In this document: one piece after another, positions 34,401-47,124 of the stretch
Layout of the letters: each line of letters begins with the position of its first letter
How positions within the stretch are numbered: the first letter of the stretch is position 1
From: Brachypterus glaber
Taxonomy: Eukaryota > Arthropoda > Insecta > Coleoptera > Kateretidae
Assembly (NCBI GenBank): GCA_958510825.1
Contig: OY294044.1
Location: forward strand, 45,286,626 to 45,350,625
Direction: 5' to 3'
Length of the DNA: 64,000 bases
Notes under the pieces: generated by a model
What the model was told of the DNA's origin: nothing
What the model saw: the letters and a program-made list of their open reading frames with translations, nothing else
Database searches by the model: none
Position numbers and translations under genes: made by a program

Positions 34401-36018
34401 TAGTTAATATTTTAGAAAATTCCTTTTTTATTTGGGTTGTCATTCCTAAAATGCATTTTAAAGCAATTGAAAACTTATTCTTTTTCGAAGCAATAATAAA
34501 TATGTCAGTTTAATTTTGACGGATTACTTTCTCATTTTAAATAAGCAATTTTAGTTTTGCTCAGTCTTGCCAATATAATTTTTGGAAACAAAACGGCAGC
34601 GAGTTTTACAGAAAAAAATCCGATATTAACTACTAATCCCACGAGAAAAATTGACAACGCCCGCGAGGGTTGTGTGGGTTAATTATCGCAATTGCGTGAA
34701 TTAATTCACGTGGTAAATTTTTAATAGATTTTACAAGTGACATTAAAACGTCCTAATTTAAAGTTTTTTTGTATTAGCACTTTTTTTCATTGTTTTTTTC
34801 TGAATGAGTGCACTTTCATGAAAGTTACTTTCTCTCACGTTGCCCTTAGCGACGTGAGGAGTTATTTGTTCCGATTCTTGTTATGTGATATATTAATACA
34901 AGTTAAAGTTGATCTCTGAATTTATATTTTTAACATTATGTGATCTTGTAAAAATGCATATTTTAAGTATCGCGTTTTTATAGTCGTCGAGTCGTTAAAA
35001 ATTGCAAATGACTGAAGTATTCCTCTTGAGTGACGTCAGTCGTTTTAGTGCTTTCCGGGATTTTAAGGTTTTATGCGGAAATTTTTAATATTATTGATCA
35101 CATTAAATATGTTGAGAATTTTTATCAGCTGTATTTTCACTATGTAGAAATTTTCCACTAAAAAAACATTTCTAAACGTTTAGCATTTATTTTTTACTTA
35201 CTATACTCTTCACAGTGCGTTTAAGCGCTAGAAGAGCATAATAGGGTAGTTTAAAGTATTACAAAATCGTCAAAAAAAAATTCCTACACCATAAACTCCA
35301 GGATACAAATGTTTTTCATAAAAAAATAACTTTAAAAATGTCCGTCTGTCCATCCGTTCATCCGATGTCACGTTTTTTGTAATAACTCAAGAAAGAATTA
35401 TTCGATGAACTCGAAATTTTTAGGAAAAATCGAGTTCTATGAGAAAAAGATCCCTATTGTTTTTAAAATTGTTAAAATTAACAATTTAAATTGAAAATTA
35501 TTGGATTTAGTAAAACAAACAATTATAAGGTAAAGAAATAACATATATCTTTAAAATATTGCCATTTTAAAATATTGTTTTGCCAAAAAAGTGCACGTGT
35601 AAAGCTTCAGCTCAAAAACAGAAAATAATAAAAAACCCCTGGTCAGGGAAAATTGAAGCTAATTTATTAATCACATTGATCGACAAAAACTTAATTTCTA
35701 TATATCTGTCAACAACGCCACAAATCGGTCAAATATAGATCTTGAGCCTTTTTAGCCTTTTTAAATGTTAATGTTTGTTTATCCAATTGAAAACGTATTC
35801 TTTTTCGAAGCAATAATAAATATATCAGTTTAATTTTGACGGATTACTTTGTCATTTCAAATAACCAATTTTAGTTTTGTTCAATCTTGCCAATATAGGT
35901 TTTGGAAACAAAACGGCAGCGAGTTTTACAGAAAAAATTCCGATATTAACTACTAATCCAACGAGAAAAATTGACAACGCCCGCGAGGGCTGTGCGGGTT
36001 AATTATCGTAATGGCGAC

Positions 36019-36424
36019 TTCTCCCGATAGATTAGACAGGGACAAAAGTTCTACCCAAAAAGGATAGAAGACATACATACACTCCCACTTCCACCCAACC
36101 AAACAAATTTTGTATTTGTTCTTTGTTGAACAAATACAATATTTACTTGGCCGAGCGAAAACTGTAACTATGTTATTTTAATTAAAGAAATTCGTGGGGC
36201 CATCTAAACTTTAGTAGAATTATCTTACTCTACATATTCACATTAGCTATGTTCGTTCGTGCCGCTCAGTGCTACACTTTCCGGCCAACCAAATAAATAC
36301 TGTATTTGTTGTATGAAAAACAAATACAGTATTTATTTGGTTGGCTGGAAACTGTAGCACAAATGAGATAGAGATAGGGTAGACGTCTTTTGTTTCATAA
36401 TTCTAGTTGTAGAGAGCTCCATTG
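36019..36424. mobile_element. insertion in the middle tandem unit
   Basis: Units 1 and 3 read atcgcaattgcgtgaattaa without interruption. In unit 2 about 400 bp interrupts this, after aatggcg and before attgcg. The insert contains a tight palindrome around aaccaaataaatactgtatttg / caaatacagtatttatttgg (about 36287-36344) and a weaker version at about 36098-36160. Part of the unit after the insert is deleted. Confidence 0.65.
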
Positions 36425-37293
36425 CGTGAATTAATTAAAAGTTACTTTCTCTTACGTTGGCCTTAGCGACGTGAGGAGTTATTTGTTCCGATGCTCGTTA
36501 TGCGATATATTAATACAAGTTAATGTTGATCTCTGAATTTATATTTTTAACATAATGTGATCTTGTAAAAATGCATATTTTAAGTATCGTGTTTTTATAG
36601 TCGTTGAGTCGATAAAAATTGCAAATGACTGAAATATTCCTCTTGACTGACGTCAGTGGTTTTAGTGCTTTCCGGGATTTTAAGGTTTTATGCGGAAATT
36701 TTTAATATTATTGATCACATTAAATATGTTGAGAATTTTTATCACCTGTACTTTCACTATGTAGAAATTTTTCACTAAAAATACATTTCTAAACGTTAGG
36801 ATTTATTTTTTACTTATTATACTCTCGCTAGAAGAGCATAATAGAGTAGTTTAAAATATTACAACATCGTCAAAAAAGGTCCTACACCATAAACTCCAGG
36901 TTACAAATGCTTTACGTAAAAAAATAACTTTAAAAATGTCCGTCTGTCCACCCGTCCATCCGATGTCACGTTTTTTGTAATAATACCTCAAGAACGAGTT
37001 ATCCGATCGACTCGAATTTTTTAGGAAAAATCGAGTTCTATGAGAAATAGATCCCTATTGTTTTTAAAATTCTTAAAATTAACAATTTAAATTGAAAATT
37101 ATTGCATTTAGTAAAACATCAAATTTTAAGGTAAATAAATAACATATATCTTTAAAATATTGCCATTTTAAAATATTGTTTTGTCAAAAAAGTGCACGTG
37201 CGAAGCTTCAGCTCAAAAACAAAAAATAATAGAAACCCCTGGTCAGCGAAAATTGGAGGTAATGTGGTCCACATTGATCGACAAAAACTTAAC

Positions 37294-37296
<3 letters not shown>

Positions 37297-37351
<55 letters not shown>
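37297..37351. repeat. (TA)n microsatellite, about 55 bp
   Basis: A pure TA run at the position where units 1 and 3 have only ctatatatctg. It expanded in unit 2 only. It produces two spurious reading frames of alternating Tyr/Ile. Confidence 0.95.
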
Positions 37352-37353
<2 letters not shown>

Positions 37354-38993
37354 GTCAACAACGCCACAAATCGGTCAAATATAGATCTTTTTTAGCCTTT
37401 TTAAATGTTAAGGTTTGTTTATCCAATTGAAAACGTATTCTTTTTCGAAGCAATAATAAATATGTCAGTTTAATTTTGACGGATTACTTTGTCATTTCAA
37501 ATAACCAATTTTAGTTTTGCTCAATCTTGCCAATATAAGTTTTGGAAACAAAACGACAGTGAGTTTTACAGAAAAAAATCCGATATTGACAAAAGAAAAA
37601 TTGACAACGCCCGCGAGGGCTGTGTGGGTTAATTATCGCAATTGCGTGAATTAATTCACGTGAACACATGGTACATTTTTAATAGATTTTACAAGTGACA
37701 TTAAAACGTCATAATTTAAAGTTTTTTTGTATTAGCACTTTTTTTAATTGTTTTTTTCTGAATGAGTGCACTTTCATGAAAGTTACTTTCTCTCACGATG
37801 CCCTTAGCGATTGTGAGGAGTTATTTGTTCCGATGCTCGTTATGTGATATATTAATACAAGTTAAAGTTGATCTCTGAATTTATATTTTTAACATAATAT
37901 GATCTTGTAAAAATGCATATTTTAAGTATCGTGTTTTTATAGTCGTTGAGTCGATAAAGTTGCAAATTACTGAAGTATTCCTCTTGAGTGACGTCAGTGG
38001 TTTTAGTGCTTTCCGGGATTTTAAGGTTTTATTCGAAAATTTTTAATATTATTGATCACATTAAATATGTTGAGAACTTTTATCACCTGTATTTTCACTA
38101 TGTAGAAATTTTCCACTAAAAAGACATTTCTAAACGTTAGGATTTATTTTTTACTTATTATACTCTTCACAGTGCGTTTAAGCGCTAGAAGAGCATAATA
38201 GGGTAATTTAAAATATTACAAAATCATCAAAAAAATGTCCTACACCTAAAATCCAGGATACAAATGTTTTTCATAAAAAAATAGCTTTAAAAATTTCTGT
38301 CTGTCCATCCGTCCATCCGATGTCACGTTTTTTGTAATAATAAGTCAGGAACGAATTATCTGATCGACTCGAAATTTTTAGGAAAAATCGAGTTGTATAA
38401 GAAAATGATCCCTATTGTTTTTAAAATTATTAGAATTAACTATTTAAATTGAAAATTATTGCATTTAGTAAAACAAACAATTATAAGATAAAGAAAAAAC
38501 ATATATCTTTAAAACATTGCCATTTTAAAACATTGTTTTGTCAAAAAAGTGCACGTGCGAGGCTCAGCTCAAAAAGAGAAAAGAATAGAAAACCCCTGGT
38601 CAGGGAAAATTGAAGGTAATTTGGTCCACATTGATCGAAAAAACTTAATTTCTATATATCTGTCAACAACGCGATAAATCGGGTGATTTGTCTACGGTGG
38701 GAAACCGTGTATACTGGGTGATTCAATATGAAAAAAAGATCCCATAAAGTTGGTCCGGAAATCAGACCTACGACCCTACATCTGAAAAGTAGTTTTTATT
38801 TAATATCTCTGGAACCCTATGAACTACAGTAACGATTCTTTGCACATGCCTTGATAATGATAAAGGCTTTCCTTTTATGTTATTTTTATTTAGTAATTTT
38901 AACCAGGGACGTGCAATATGGGGCGGCGATGCCCCAAACTTTTTTTTACATAGATTTTTTGATATTATGACCTTAATTTCATATTTTTGAACC

Positions 38994-39193
38994 NNNNNNN
39001 NNNNNNNNNNNNNNNNNNNNNNNNNNNNNNNNNNNNNNNNNNNNNNNNNNNNNNNNNNNNNNNNNNNNNNNNNNNNNNNNNNNNNNNNNNNNNNNNNNNN
39101 NNNNNNNNNNNNNNNNNNNNNNNNNNNNNNNNNNNNNNNNNNNNNNNNNNNNNNNNNNNNNNNNNNNNNNNNNNNNNNNNNNNNNNNNNNNNN
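38994..39193. other. assembly gap (200 N)
   Basis: Exactly 200 N, a customary length for a scaffold gap of unknown size. Distances across it are not reliable. Confidence 0.99.
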
Positions 39194-39489
39194 TTCCTCT
39201 CTCTCAGCGTGACCTAGAACTAACGATGTAGACGTGGAGAGGTACTAGTTCCATTTTGTTTTTGTTTTTTTGTTTTTTTTTCTTTTTGGTTTGGACTTTT
39301 TAGTTTGTTTAGTTTTAGTTTGAGGTAGGTTGGCTGAGGTTCCATCAGACTGGATGAGGTTAGGTTAGGTTTGGTTGTGTTGGATTGCATTGAGTCAGTT
39401 TGAAATACTTTCGGTACTTGAAACCGAGGAAGTACCGCCAAAACGACCCGAGTACGGATTGTCAGACTTTTTCTAGTGCGCATGCGCGA

Positions 39490-39850
39490 TGTGGTGGCGC
39501 CATCTACGAGTGTTGACAATCTGACCTTGGGTTCGTGATCAGCGACCTCCAAAACCCCCGAGTACCAAATTTCATGGTAACCAGCCAATCCTCAATCACT
39601 TTCCTTCTGCACATGCGCCAAAAAGTGGCGCCATCTACGAATTTTGAAAATCTGACCCCGAATTCGTGATTAGCGACCCCCGAAACCCCCGAGTACCAAA
39701 TTTCGTGGTAACCAGCCAATTCTCAATCACTTTCCTTCTGCACATGCGCCAAAAAGTGGCGCCATCTACGAATTTTGAAAATCTGATCTTGAATTCGTGA
39801 TCAGCGACCCCCAAAACCCCCGAGTACCAAGTTTCATTGTAATCCGTTGA
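39490..39850 (+). repeat. 131-bp tandem repeat, three copies
   Basis: gtggcgccatctacga occurs at 39494, 39625 and 39756, a constant 131-bp period. Shared words include aacccccgagtaccaaattt and ctttccttctgcacatgcgcc. The array begins some 300 bp after the assembly gap and may extend into it. Confidence 0.85.
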
Positions 39851-40070
39851 TTAAATTCTCCGCGCCACTCGAATGTCAATAAAACTTTTTGTCAGCGAGG
39901 TCAGATTTGACAGTATTACTGGCAAAGAATCAATGATTACTAAAAACACCACACGGCATTCGATTCCACGTTAAAATATCTACAATTTGAATTTTTGTAC
40001 GTCCCAATAGCATTGACCCAATTCTGACGGCGGCCATTTGCGATTTGACATGGAATAACCCATATATATA

Positions 40071-40560
40071 GGTATATTTGTCCTCAAATTTGCCAAATGC
40101 TTTTTCACCCACTTAGAATAGACTTAGAGAGCTGAAATTTGGTATACATGCTTATCTGCCCTAACAAAATAATTAAATATAAAATTTACCCCCCAACCCC
40201 CCCACCCCTAAAATATCAAAAACCTTTTTTTTTATTCACGTGAGTTAATTTAAAATTAAAACTGGGTTACGTACTCATCCCATAATAATAAAATTTTACT
40301 AAAAAAACTCTTCCATTGATTACGTATTATGTATAACTAAAAAGTAGAAAACAAGATATACCAATTTACAAAAACGAATTTTTTAAAAGAAGGGTTTTGG
40401 AAATGTTGGCAAAAATAAAGAAATCACAAATTCCAAAACCTTTCTTTTAAAAAATTCGTTTTTGTAAATTGGTATATCTTGTTTTCTACTTTTTAGTTAT
40501 ACATAATACGTAATCAATAGAAGGGTTTTAAGTTTAAAAACTTGTTTTTTATATAGTTTT
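40071..40560. repeat. dispersed repeat B, copy 2
   Basis: Same head (ggtatatttgtcctcaaat) and same terminal palindrome (about 40307-40526, aactaaaaagtagaaaacaag and complement) as 10880-11857, without that copy's internal duplication. Confidence 0.75.
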
Positions 40561-40948
40561 ATTTACGTTTCACACGGTTTCTGTAATTTTGAAGATCTGC
40601 ATCGTGTTCAGCATGTCCAAATCTATAGGAATTTGTATGTTTCATACGTTTGCACGAAGGGGCAAAAACGGCCTATTTTTAACATTGTTCTTTGGAGTTC
40701 ATCGGACTTTTTCTTCTATGTTTTAAAAATTTTGCGCCCATATAACTTTTTTGTTTTTAAAGGGAATTTTGTTTTTAATTATATTTTTTAATGGAATTTA
40801 AAATGTTTCGATTAATTTTTGCCTAGAACAACCTTCATTACTTTTATAGGTTCAAATTTTTTCCAAGAGTGGGAGGACAGCAAAAAATTAAGTTTTTTTC
40901 GAAAACTCCGATTTGGCTTCTACTTACGTGCGAATGTTAGTTAAGGTT

Positions 40949-42058
40949 GATAGAATAGAATAGAATAGAATTTATTTAGCCACATTACATTACAATACAT
41001 GTTTCTGGTACGTCAAAAATAAATAACAAATATGTTTAAAAAGTACAATTAATTAAAATCATTCATGGCATGAGCCTCACTTATGCTGTAGAAGCACTCA
41101 TTTATTAGGATTTTTTTAATTTTTGATTCAAAAATTGAAATAGGCAAGCATTTTAAACTACCAGGGAGTTTATTATATAAGCCTATATCCAACGAGTTTT
41201 TTTTACTTTTAGTAAGTCGTAAGAACGTGGGTTTTAGGAGATCGGCATTTCTAGTGCCGTAGTTATGAACACTAGAATGAGTCACATATTTATGTTTATT
41301 GTTATGAACCTCTGCCAGACTGTAGAAGTTAAAAAGGGAGGGCAAAGATAAAATGTCAAATTTCTGAAAGAGAGGCTTGCAATGAGTATCGTGCTTTTCG
41401 CCAGCAATGCATCGTACAGCCTTTTTCTGAAGCCTAAAGATATTTAAGGCTCAATAACGAGTGAAATAGACCAAAGTAGCTAGTTCGAAGAGTATTTAGA
41501 TCAAGCATTTTTTTACTGTCTTAGTAGGTATAATGTTTTAGATAATCTACTTGATAAATTATCAATGTGGCAAGACCATGACAAAGATTCATCAATATAA
41601 ATGCCTAGAAGTTTGACAGTGCCACCTTTGGTAAGACAGTTGTTGCTGGATATAATAATTTTTTGAGTTTTATCTCTATTTAATATTAATCTGTTTACAT
41701 TGAAGCAGTTTACCGCCTTGTTCATGGCCTCCATCATGACTCCACCAAGATCACTTATATTTCTTGCAGATTCCCTCAACGAAGTGTCATCTGCAAAAAA
41801 ATATACTTTCTTCAGCCCCCAGAAAAAAATCAAGGTCATTTATGAAGATTATAAATAGCAGGGGCCCCAGGATGGAGCCCTGGTAGCCCGTGCTCAATGT
41901 TCATGAGTTTAGAGAATATACCATTAAGGTCGACGCATTGTTGTCGGTCTGCAAGATAGGACAGAAAAAGTTCTAGTGGTACACCACGCACACCATAATG
42001 GTGTAGTTTGTCACCGAGAAGGTCATGGGGGACGCAGTCGAAGGCCTGATACTGGTGT
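40949..42058 (-). mobile_element. 5'-truncated CR1-like LINE with (TATTC)n tail
   Basis: On the minus strand a reverse transcriptase begins abruptly at AFDCVPHDLL and continues with HHYGVRG. A frameshift follows, then SILGPLLFIIFINDL, then another shift to FFADDTSL (the YADD box with Phe) and LLGIYIDESLSW. The C-terminal region HDTHCKPLFQKF...SSVHNYGTRNADL is typical of CR1-type LINEs. The sequence ends in four TATTC-type units (about 40951-40972), the usual 3' end of such elements. The 5' truncation and frameshifts make it inactive. Confidence 0.85.
41513..41839 (-). pseudogene. LINE reverse transcriptase fragment (palm, FADD box)
   Basis: A 108-codon open stretch carries FFADDTSLRES, then LILNRDKTQKIIIS and GTVKLLGIYIDESLSW. 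These are the catalytic Asp pair and the following RT blocks. The preceding RT half is in another frame (41840-42058) and the last part is a separate 98-codon stretch at 41049-41345. Confidence 0.8.
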
Positions 42059-42596
42059 TAACTCATAATAATGGAACCCACACTTACCGATATATTTGAA
42101 ATTTCTAGATCGGCCAATAGGCACCATTAAATAAAGACGTAAATTAAATACTGTTATAACAATTTACTGACCATTTTAAAATAAATCTAATTATTTTTAT
42201 TGAAAAATTATGTATATTATATACCTTCTTAATTTTTACAGAAATCCTTGTATTTTATTTGTGCAACAAACCCTAATTTTGAGCCAACTTTAACGCATTG
42301 TCTTTTCAGTAAGAAATTTCTATAAGTGTTCAATTAATTTGGTATTCCAAAAGATAAAAAAGCAATTTCTGCATATTTAAATGTTTCTATATCTTACGCT
42401 AAATCATAGTAGTATTAGGAATTTTGGTTTAAATCCATTTTTATTTCAAACTAAAATCCAACCTGTTTTTGCCTGCATATGTTTCCGTTCATAGGAACTG
42501 CAGTGAAGTTCACTAAGTTAACTGACTAACTTTTTATTTACTCATAACTGCCTATACTCAAATACAACCTTTATCAGGTTGCATATTGTATTTTTT

Positions 42597-45500
42597 TTAA
42601 CTGCCACATGAACTCCTGACAATAACCCCATTACCAGTTTTTACAGTCAAACTTTCCATGGAAACAGTACCCTCGTCACTTAAACTCCTACTAAGCGTCC
42701 TATTATTCTTAAAAATATGATTTACTACTTTAAACGGACTTAGTTTATACTTTTTCGGACTTAGCCTATTCTCTTCCAACACTATACCTAAGGATCTGTC
42801 TTCCTTTCTTCCTGAGTCTTCCACGAAAAATAAATTTCTGGATAACTGGGGCGAAGACATGGATAGCTTTGTCCTTTGAACATTGGGCAAAACTTGGACG
42901 TTTCTCGATATTTTCTCAGTTAAATCTGTTTCAAAATCGCAGTCGTCGAACGAATATCCGTGGAATGGGAGAGTATCTTCGATGAATACGTCATCTGATT
43001 CGTCAAAATAAGAATCATCAAGAAAGCCTTGATTTATCTTTGTCCTGTAAGGAGTTGCAGGTCGTATCATCAAAAGCTTGTCGTTTTGTTTTAATGAAAT
43101 GTTGGAAGAACTGTTTGATTCTGGTTGTTCCTGAATATTCCAGATTTCCCTGTTTGTTTCACCTGTCGTAGCTACAGCTACAGCTGCGGAATTTTTAACA
43201 ATGCTTCTAGCTATTTCTTTCTCCTCCATGAGTCTAAGTTTCTTAATATCATTATTTTTAATATCATTCGATCTTTTTCTCATCTGCCAATGGAAGTTGC
43301 TGTAGTTGTTGTTGTATTGGGATCTTTGTTGCGCACAGTATCTCTTATGATCAAAAAGATTTAAGAAGAAATTTTTTAACGCAAGTCTAAAATCCTTCAA
43401 GTGGTAAGCATAAAGTAAAGGATTACCAGCGGAGTTTAGGTGTGATAAAATGATGCAGGAAAACATGAAGTTACTGTTGACTTGAAAGCCCCTGAAGAAG
43501 GCTATGAAACAGTTAATGGTGTATAAAGGAATCCAGCAGATCATGAAAAATAAAACGATGATGGCTAGATTTTGTGTAGCTTTTACTTCGTTCCGTTGAG
43601 CTGCGCCCAACATCCTTAACATGGTTCCTCCAGAGGTGGAACCGCTGGTCGCAGTTCCGTTTTCTGGGTTCATAGTGACGATTTGTCGAACCTAAAATTA
43701 AAATAGGTAATTAATAAGAATTTCTTAAATCTTGATACAAGTTTTTAATTTTCGCAATTTTATTATTTTTATTATTATTATTTGACAGGTAGACGACATA
43801 GCCAGTAATTTATCAGAAATGTATTTGTTGTATTGACTAGATAAAATTAATATGCTTTATGGCACTCTACTATTTTGAAAGGAAATTGGCAATATACTGT
43901 ATATTTTCTTTTAAAGAAAAAATAATAGACTTTTTCCTCTCATAGAACTTAATTTTTCCTAAACTTCTTAAATTATCTTGTCCACAAAAAATGTGACGGA
44001 TAGACAGATATTTTTTTGAATGTTGTTCAGCGCTGCAGCATTTAATAAAAAACGCGTGCGTCTATTTTTTTGTCTAGACTAATTTTTAACTGGGATGAAA
44101 CATATCATAATACTCGTCAATCTGAGACCTACGTCGAAGCTGCAAATAGTATCAAAATTATGGTTTATGCAGTCTGAAAAATAATAAATGCTACCGCGAA
44201 CAAGGAAGAACACATTTTAAAGACCCGGAGATAATATTATTATAGAAGAAAAATCTATTTAAAATGTTATTTGTATTCCTTGTCAAAATCATTGGAGAGC
44301 CATTATCACAAGCTTGAAGCTTATTTAGGGCTCCTCCATGACCTTTGAATCTACGCAATAAATAAATAAATAAATAAAAAATAAATTAATTAAGGGGTAA
44401 ACCACTACAAAATATTAGTACACGGACTTCCAAGTTCTTCGACATAAAAATGAGATTTCTGAGTTTTTTCGGTTAGATTTCTGTGACCATTACCTCGAAA
44501 TCAAAAACTACACAGCAAAAAAATCGATGCACCTAAAAATTTGCCATTTTTTAAATTCAAATATTTCAAAAGCTACTTAATGGATTTGAATCATTCTTTT
44601 TTGGTTTGAAGCTTAAACTTCTTCTTCTTTTGTAATTATTTAGTATTATTAAAAAAGGATTTTTTATATTAACAGCAACAAAAAATGTACAACTGTGTGT
44701 TTTGTCTCATTTTCTAGAAGCTGCATGGAACGCCACTGCAACTGTTTATCAAATTGTTAAAGTTCCTCTTATTGCCGCAGTTATTATAAATATTTTTTTT
44801 ATGTTGTTTTTTTTTCATTCCGGGTTTAGGAGATTTCATGATTTCCCTGAAAGTTCTCAATTTTTCAAAAAGTACTGCTTGAATTTGATTGATGTGCTTT
44901 ACATTTGAAGCTTAACCGTGTTACTTTTTTCTTCTAATCAAGTTTATCAAAAACGTAGAAGTTGATAAACTTGAGCAGAAGAGAAGTAGGGTCACTCAAT
45001 CGGGCGGCGGTTCTGCGAAATCACCGCTGGGCCAATAGAAAGTTGTCCCGGGATAAAAAAACTCTAATAGAAAACTCTACTGATTTAGTACTTTTTGAGT
45101 TGACTGAAAAATTACAACTTTCAGGAAAATCGTAATATCTCCTAAACCAGAAGTAAAAATATAAAAAAATAAAAAACTAAATATTTATTAAAACTGCGGC
45201 AATGAGAGAGATTTTAATAATTTGATAAACAGTTGCAAAGGCGTGCCATGCAAAACTCCTAGAAAATGGGGCAAAAAACATAGTTATACTTTTTTTGTTG
45301 CTGTTAATACAAAAAAAAAATTTTAAATTATTCTAAATGAAAACAAAAGTAGAGAAAGTTTAAGCTTAAAAAAAAAGAATCAGTCAAATACATAAAATAA
45401 TTTTCGAAATATTTGAATTAAAAAAAAGGAAACTTCTTAGGTGGATTGATTTTCTTGCTTTCAAGTGTAGCAGGATTTTTACTAAGATTTATAAAATAGA

Positions 45501-45780
45501 TAAAGAATTAAAAAATTATATACGGACTTACTATAGTGGTTCACCCCTCGCAACTAATTTAAACTTACTTGTTTCAAGACGACTCGGTAAATATGCGCAT
45601 AGAACGCAGCCAGCAGTAACGCAGGTGTTATGATTGTACCAAAATATAGGAAGACCAAATAATTGTAGTCCATAACGTCTAGAAAGAAACAGCTGCCATC
45701 TATGGGGGCGTCCTTGTGCCAACCCATCAATGGTAGAAATCCTATCAACGTACCGGCGAACCAGCATATACTTATTATTA
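42597..45780 (-). CDS. AdoR: adenosine receptor (class A GPCR), last two coding exons
   Basis: Exon 45780-45569 encodes the end of TM4, the second extracellular loop and TM5: LIGFLPLMGWHKD, VMDYNYLVFLYFGTII and HIYRVVLKQ. It ends CAA|GTAAGT, phase 0. Exon 43691-42597 continues VRQIVTMNPENG, TM6 (IIVLFFMICWIPLYTINCF), TM7 (HLNSAGNPLLYAYHLKDFR) and a long cytoplasmic tail of about 250 residues with Ser-rich and acidic patches, to TAA. The DYNYLVFLYF and KQVRQIVTMNP blocks agree with the Drosophila adenosine receptor as I recall it. Family role: adenosine-activated, cAMP-linked signalling. TM1-TM3 are not in the window. The exon enters with one base from an upstream exon (acceptor TTTTTTCAG at 45781-45783). 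An AATAAA lies at about 42538-42533. Confidence 0.9.
43692..44507 (-). other. AdoR intron, 3' part
   Basis: Intronic sequence. It includes a run of aaat units (about 44362-44388) and an eroded copy of dispersed repeat C near 43910-44010. Confidence 0.5.
44508..45470. mobile_element. foldback family D, copy 1, in AdoR intron
   Basis: About 960 bp. Ends ctacacagcaaaaaaatcga and gattttcttgctttcaagtgtag. Near-complete inner complementarity (gcatggaacgccactgcaac / gttgcaaaggcgtgccatgc; aatatttcaaaagctact / aaatatttg). The centre lies near 44980. It sits 98 bp downstream of the AdoR TM4-TM5 exon in gene orientation. Confidence 0.8.
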
Positions 45781-45839
45781 CTGAAAAAAGGAAAAAAAAA
45801 CGTATTTATTATTTTTGATAATAAGATATTACATATTGC

Positions 45840-46850
45840 ACTTGAGGGCAAAAAAATCGAACCACCTAAAAAATTGCCATTTTTTAAATTTAAATATTTC
45901 GAAAACTACTAAATGGATTTGCTGATTCTTTTTTTGTTTTAAAGCTTAAACATTCTCTACTTTTATTTTTATTTAGAATGAATAAAAAAAAGAATTTTTG
46001 TGTTAACAGTAACAAAAAATGTACAACTATATTTTTTGCCCCATCTTCTAGGACTGGCATGGTACGCCACTGCAACTGTTTATCAAAATGTTAAAGTCTC
46101 TCTTATTACCACAGTTTTAATGAATATTTTATTTTTTATTTTTTTATATTTTTCTTCTGGTTTGGGAGATATCAGAATATTCCTGCAAGTTGTCATTTTT
46201 TCATTTAACTCAACAAGTGCTAAATCAGTAGAGTTGTAGTTTTTTATTTGAAGCTCTAGTCTTTTACTTCTTCTTCTAGAGTTTCTTCATCCCGGGACAA
46301 CTTTCTATTGCCGTCTGACGGTGGCTCAACGGTAATTTTGCAGAACCGCCGCCGGATGGAGTGACCTTTTTTTTTCTTCTACTCAAGTTTATCAAACCCA
46401 TTATATGTTTTTGATAAAATTGATTAGAAGAAAAACGTAACTCGGTTAAACTTCAAATTTAAAGCACATCATCAATCAAATTCATGTAGTACTTTTTGAG
46501 TTAACTGAAAAAATTACAATTTTCAGGAAAATCCTGATATCTCCTAAACCAGAAGTAAAAATATAAAAAAAAAATAGAAAAGAAAATATTATTTAAAACA
46601 GCGGCAATAAGTGAGACTTAATTAATTTGATAAACAGTTACAGTGGCGTACCATGCAAAGAAGATGGGGGCAAAAATATAGTTGTTCATTTTTTGTTGCT
46701 GTTAATACAAAAGTACTTTTTTAATCATTTTAAATAAAAATAAAAGTACAGAAAAAAAAAGAATCAGTGAAATCCATTGAGTAGTTTTCGAAATATATGA
46801 ATTTAAAAAATGGCAATTTTTTAGGTGGATCTATTTTTAGGCTCTCAAGT
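45840..46850. mobile_element. foldback family D, copy 2, upstream of the AdoR exon
   Basis: About 1,010 bp. Ends acttgagggcaaaaaaatcg and atttttaggctctcaagt. Same inner words as copy 1 (tggtacgccactgcaactg / cagtggcgtaccatgcaa; aggtgg; aaaattgccattttttaaat). It begins 57 bp upstream of the AdoR exon's acceptor site. Confidence 0.8.
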
Positions 46851-47080
46851 CTATTAGATTTGCGTTTTTAAATTTTGCATAAAAATTAAATAATTTTATG
46901 GTTCAGTTTTCCAAACATTATGAACAAAAACAAGCGAGAAATCAGGGTTAAGAAAAAAAGGAGTAGGGATTGCTCGGGAATTGACGTGACCTCTGCTTGT
47001 GAGATCATTTTAAATAACATGGTACAAACCATATTTAAAATAAAAAAGTCCAAACCTAGGAAAATTGCGAAAGAATTATT

Positions 47081-47090
47081 TTTATTTATT
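47081..47090 (-). promoter_or_regulatory. polyadenylation signals of the beta-tubulin gene
   Basis: Two overlapping AATAAA hexamers on the minus strand, 35-45 nt after the tubulin stop codon. Confidence 0.7.
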
Positions 47091-47124
47091 TTGTACATAA
47101 TCAAGTTAAAAAAATGATATTTTC

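Larger units (their letters stand above)
34466..38690 (+). repeat. three tandem copies of a unit of about 1.3 kb
   Basis: The same start word (attgaaaac-tattctttttcg) occurs at 34466, 35786 and 37426. Each unit then has ggaaacaaaacg-cag, gacaacgcccgcgagg, gacgtcag-ggttttagtgctttc, an actcttcacagtg...agaagagcataat hairpin, a gtccgtctgtcc run and tctgtcaacaacgc at the end. Units are about 1,320, 1,640 and 1,260 bp. Unit 2 is longer because of an insertion and a TA microsatellite. No coding capacity is seen. Confidence 0.85.

Noticed and set aside
37181..37395. Two overlapping 67-codon frames with Tyr/Ile repeats
   Set aside because: Generated by the (TA)n microsatellite inside the tandem unit.
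38987..39217. A 76-codon frame
   Set aside because: It runs through 200 N of an assembly gap.
46886..47104. A hydrophobic 72-codon minus-strand frame considered as a missing AdoR transmembrane exon
   Set aside because: It lacks any GPCR motif and overlaps the tubulin 3' UTR.
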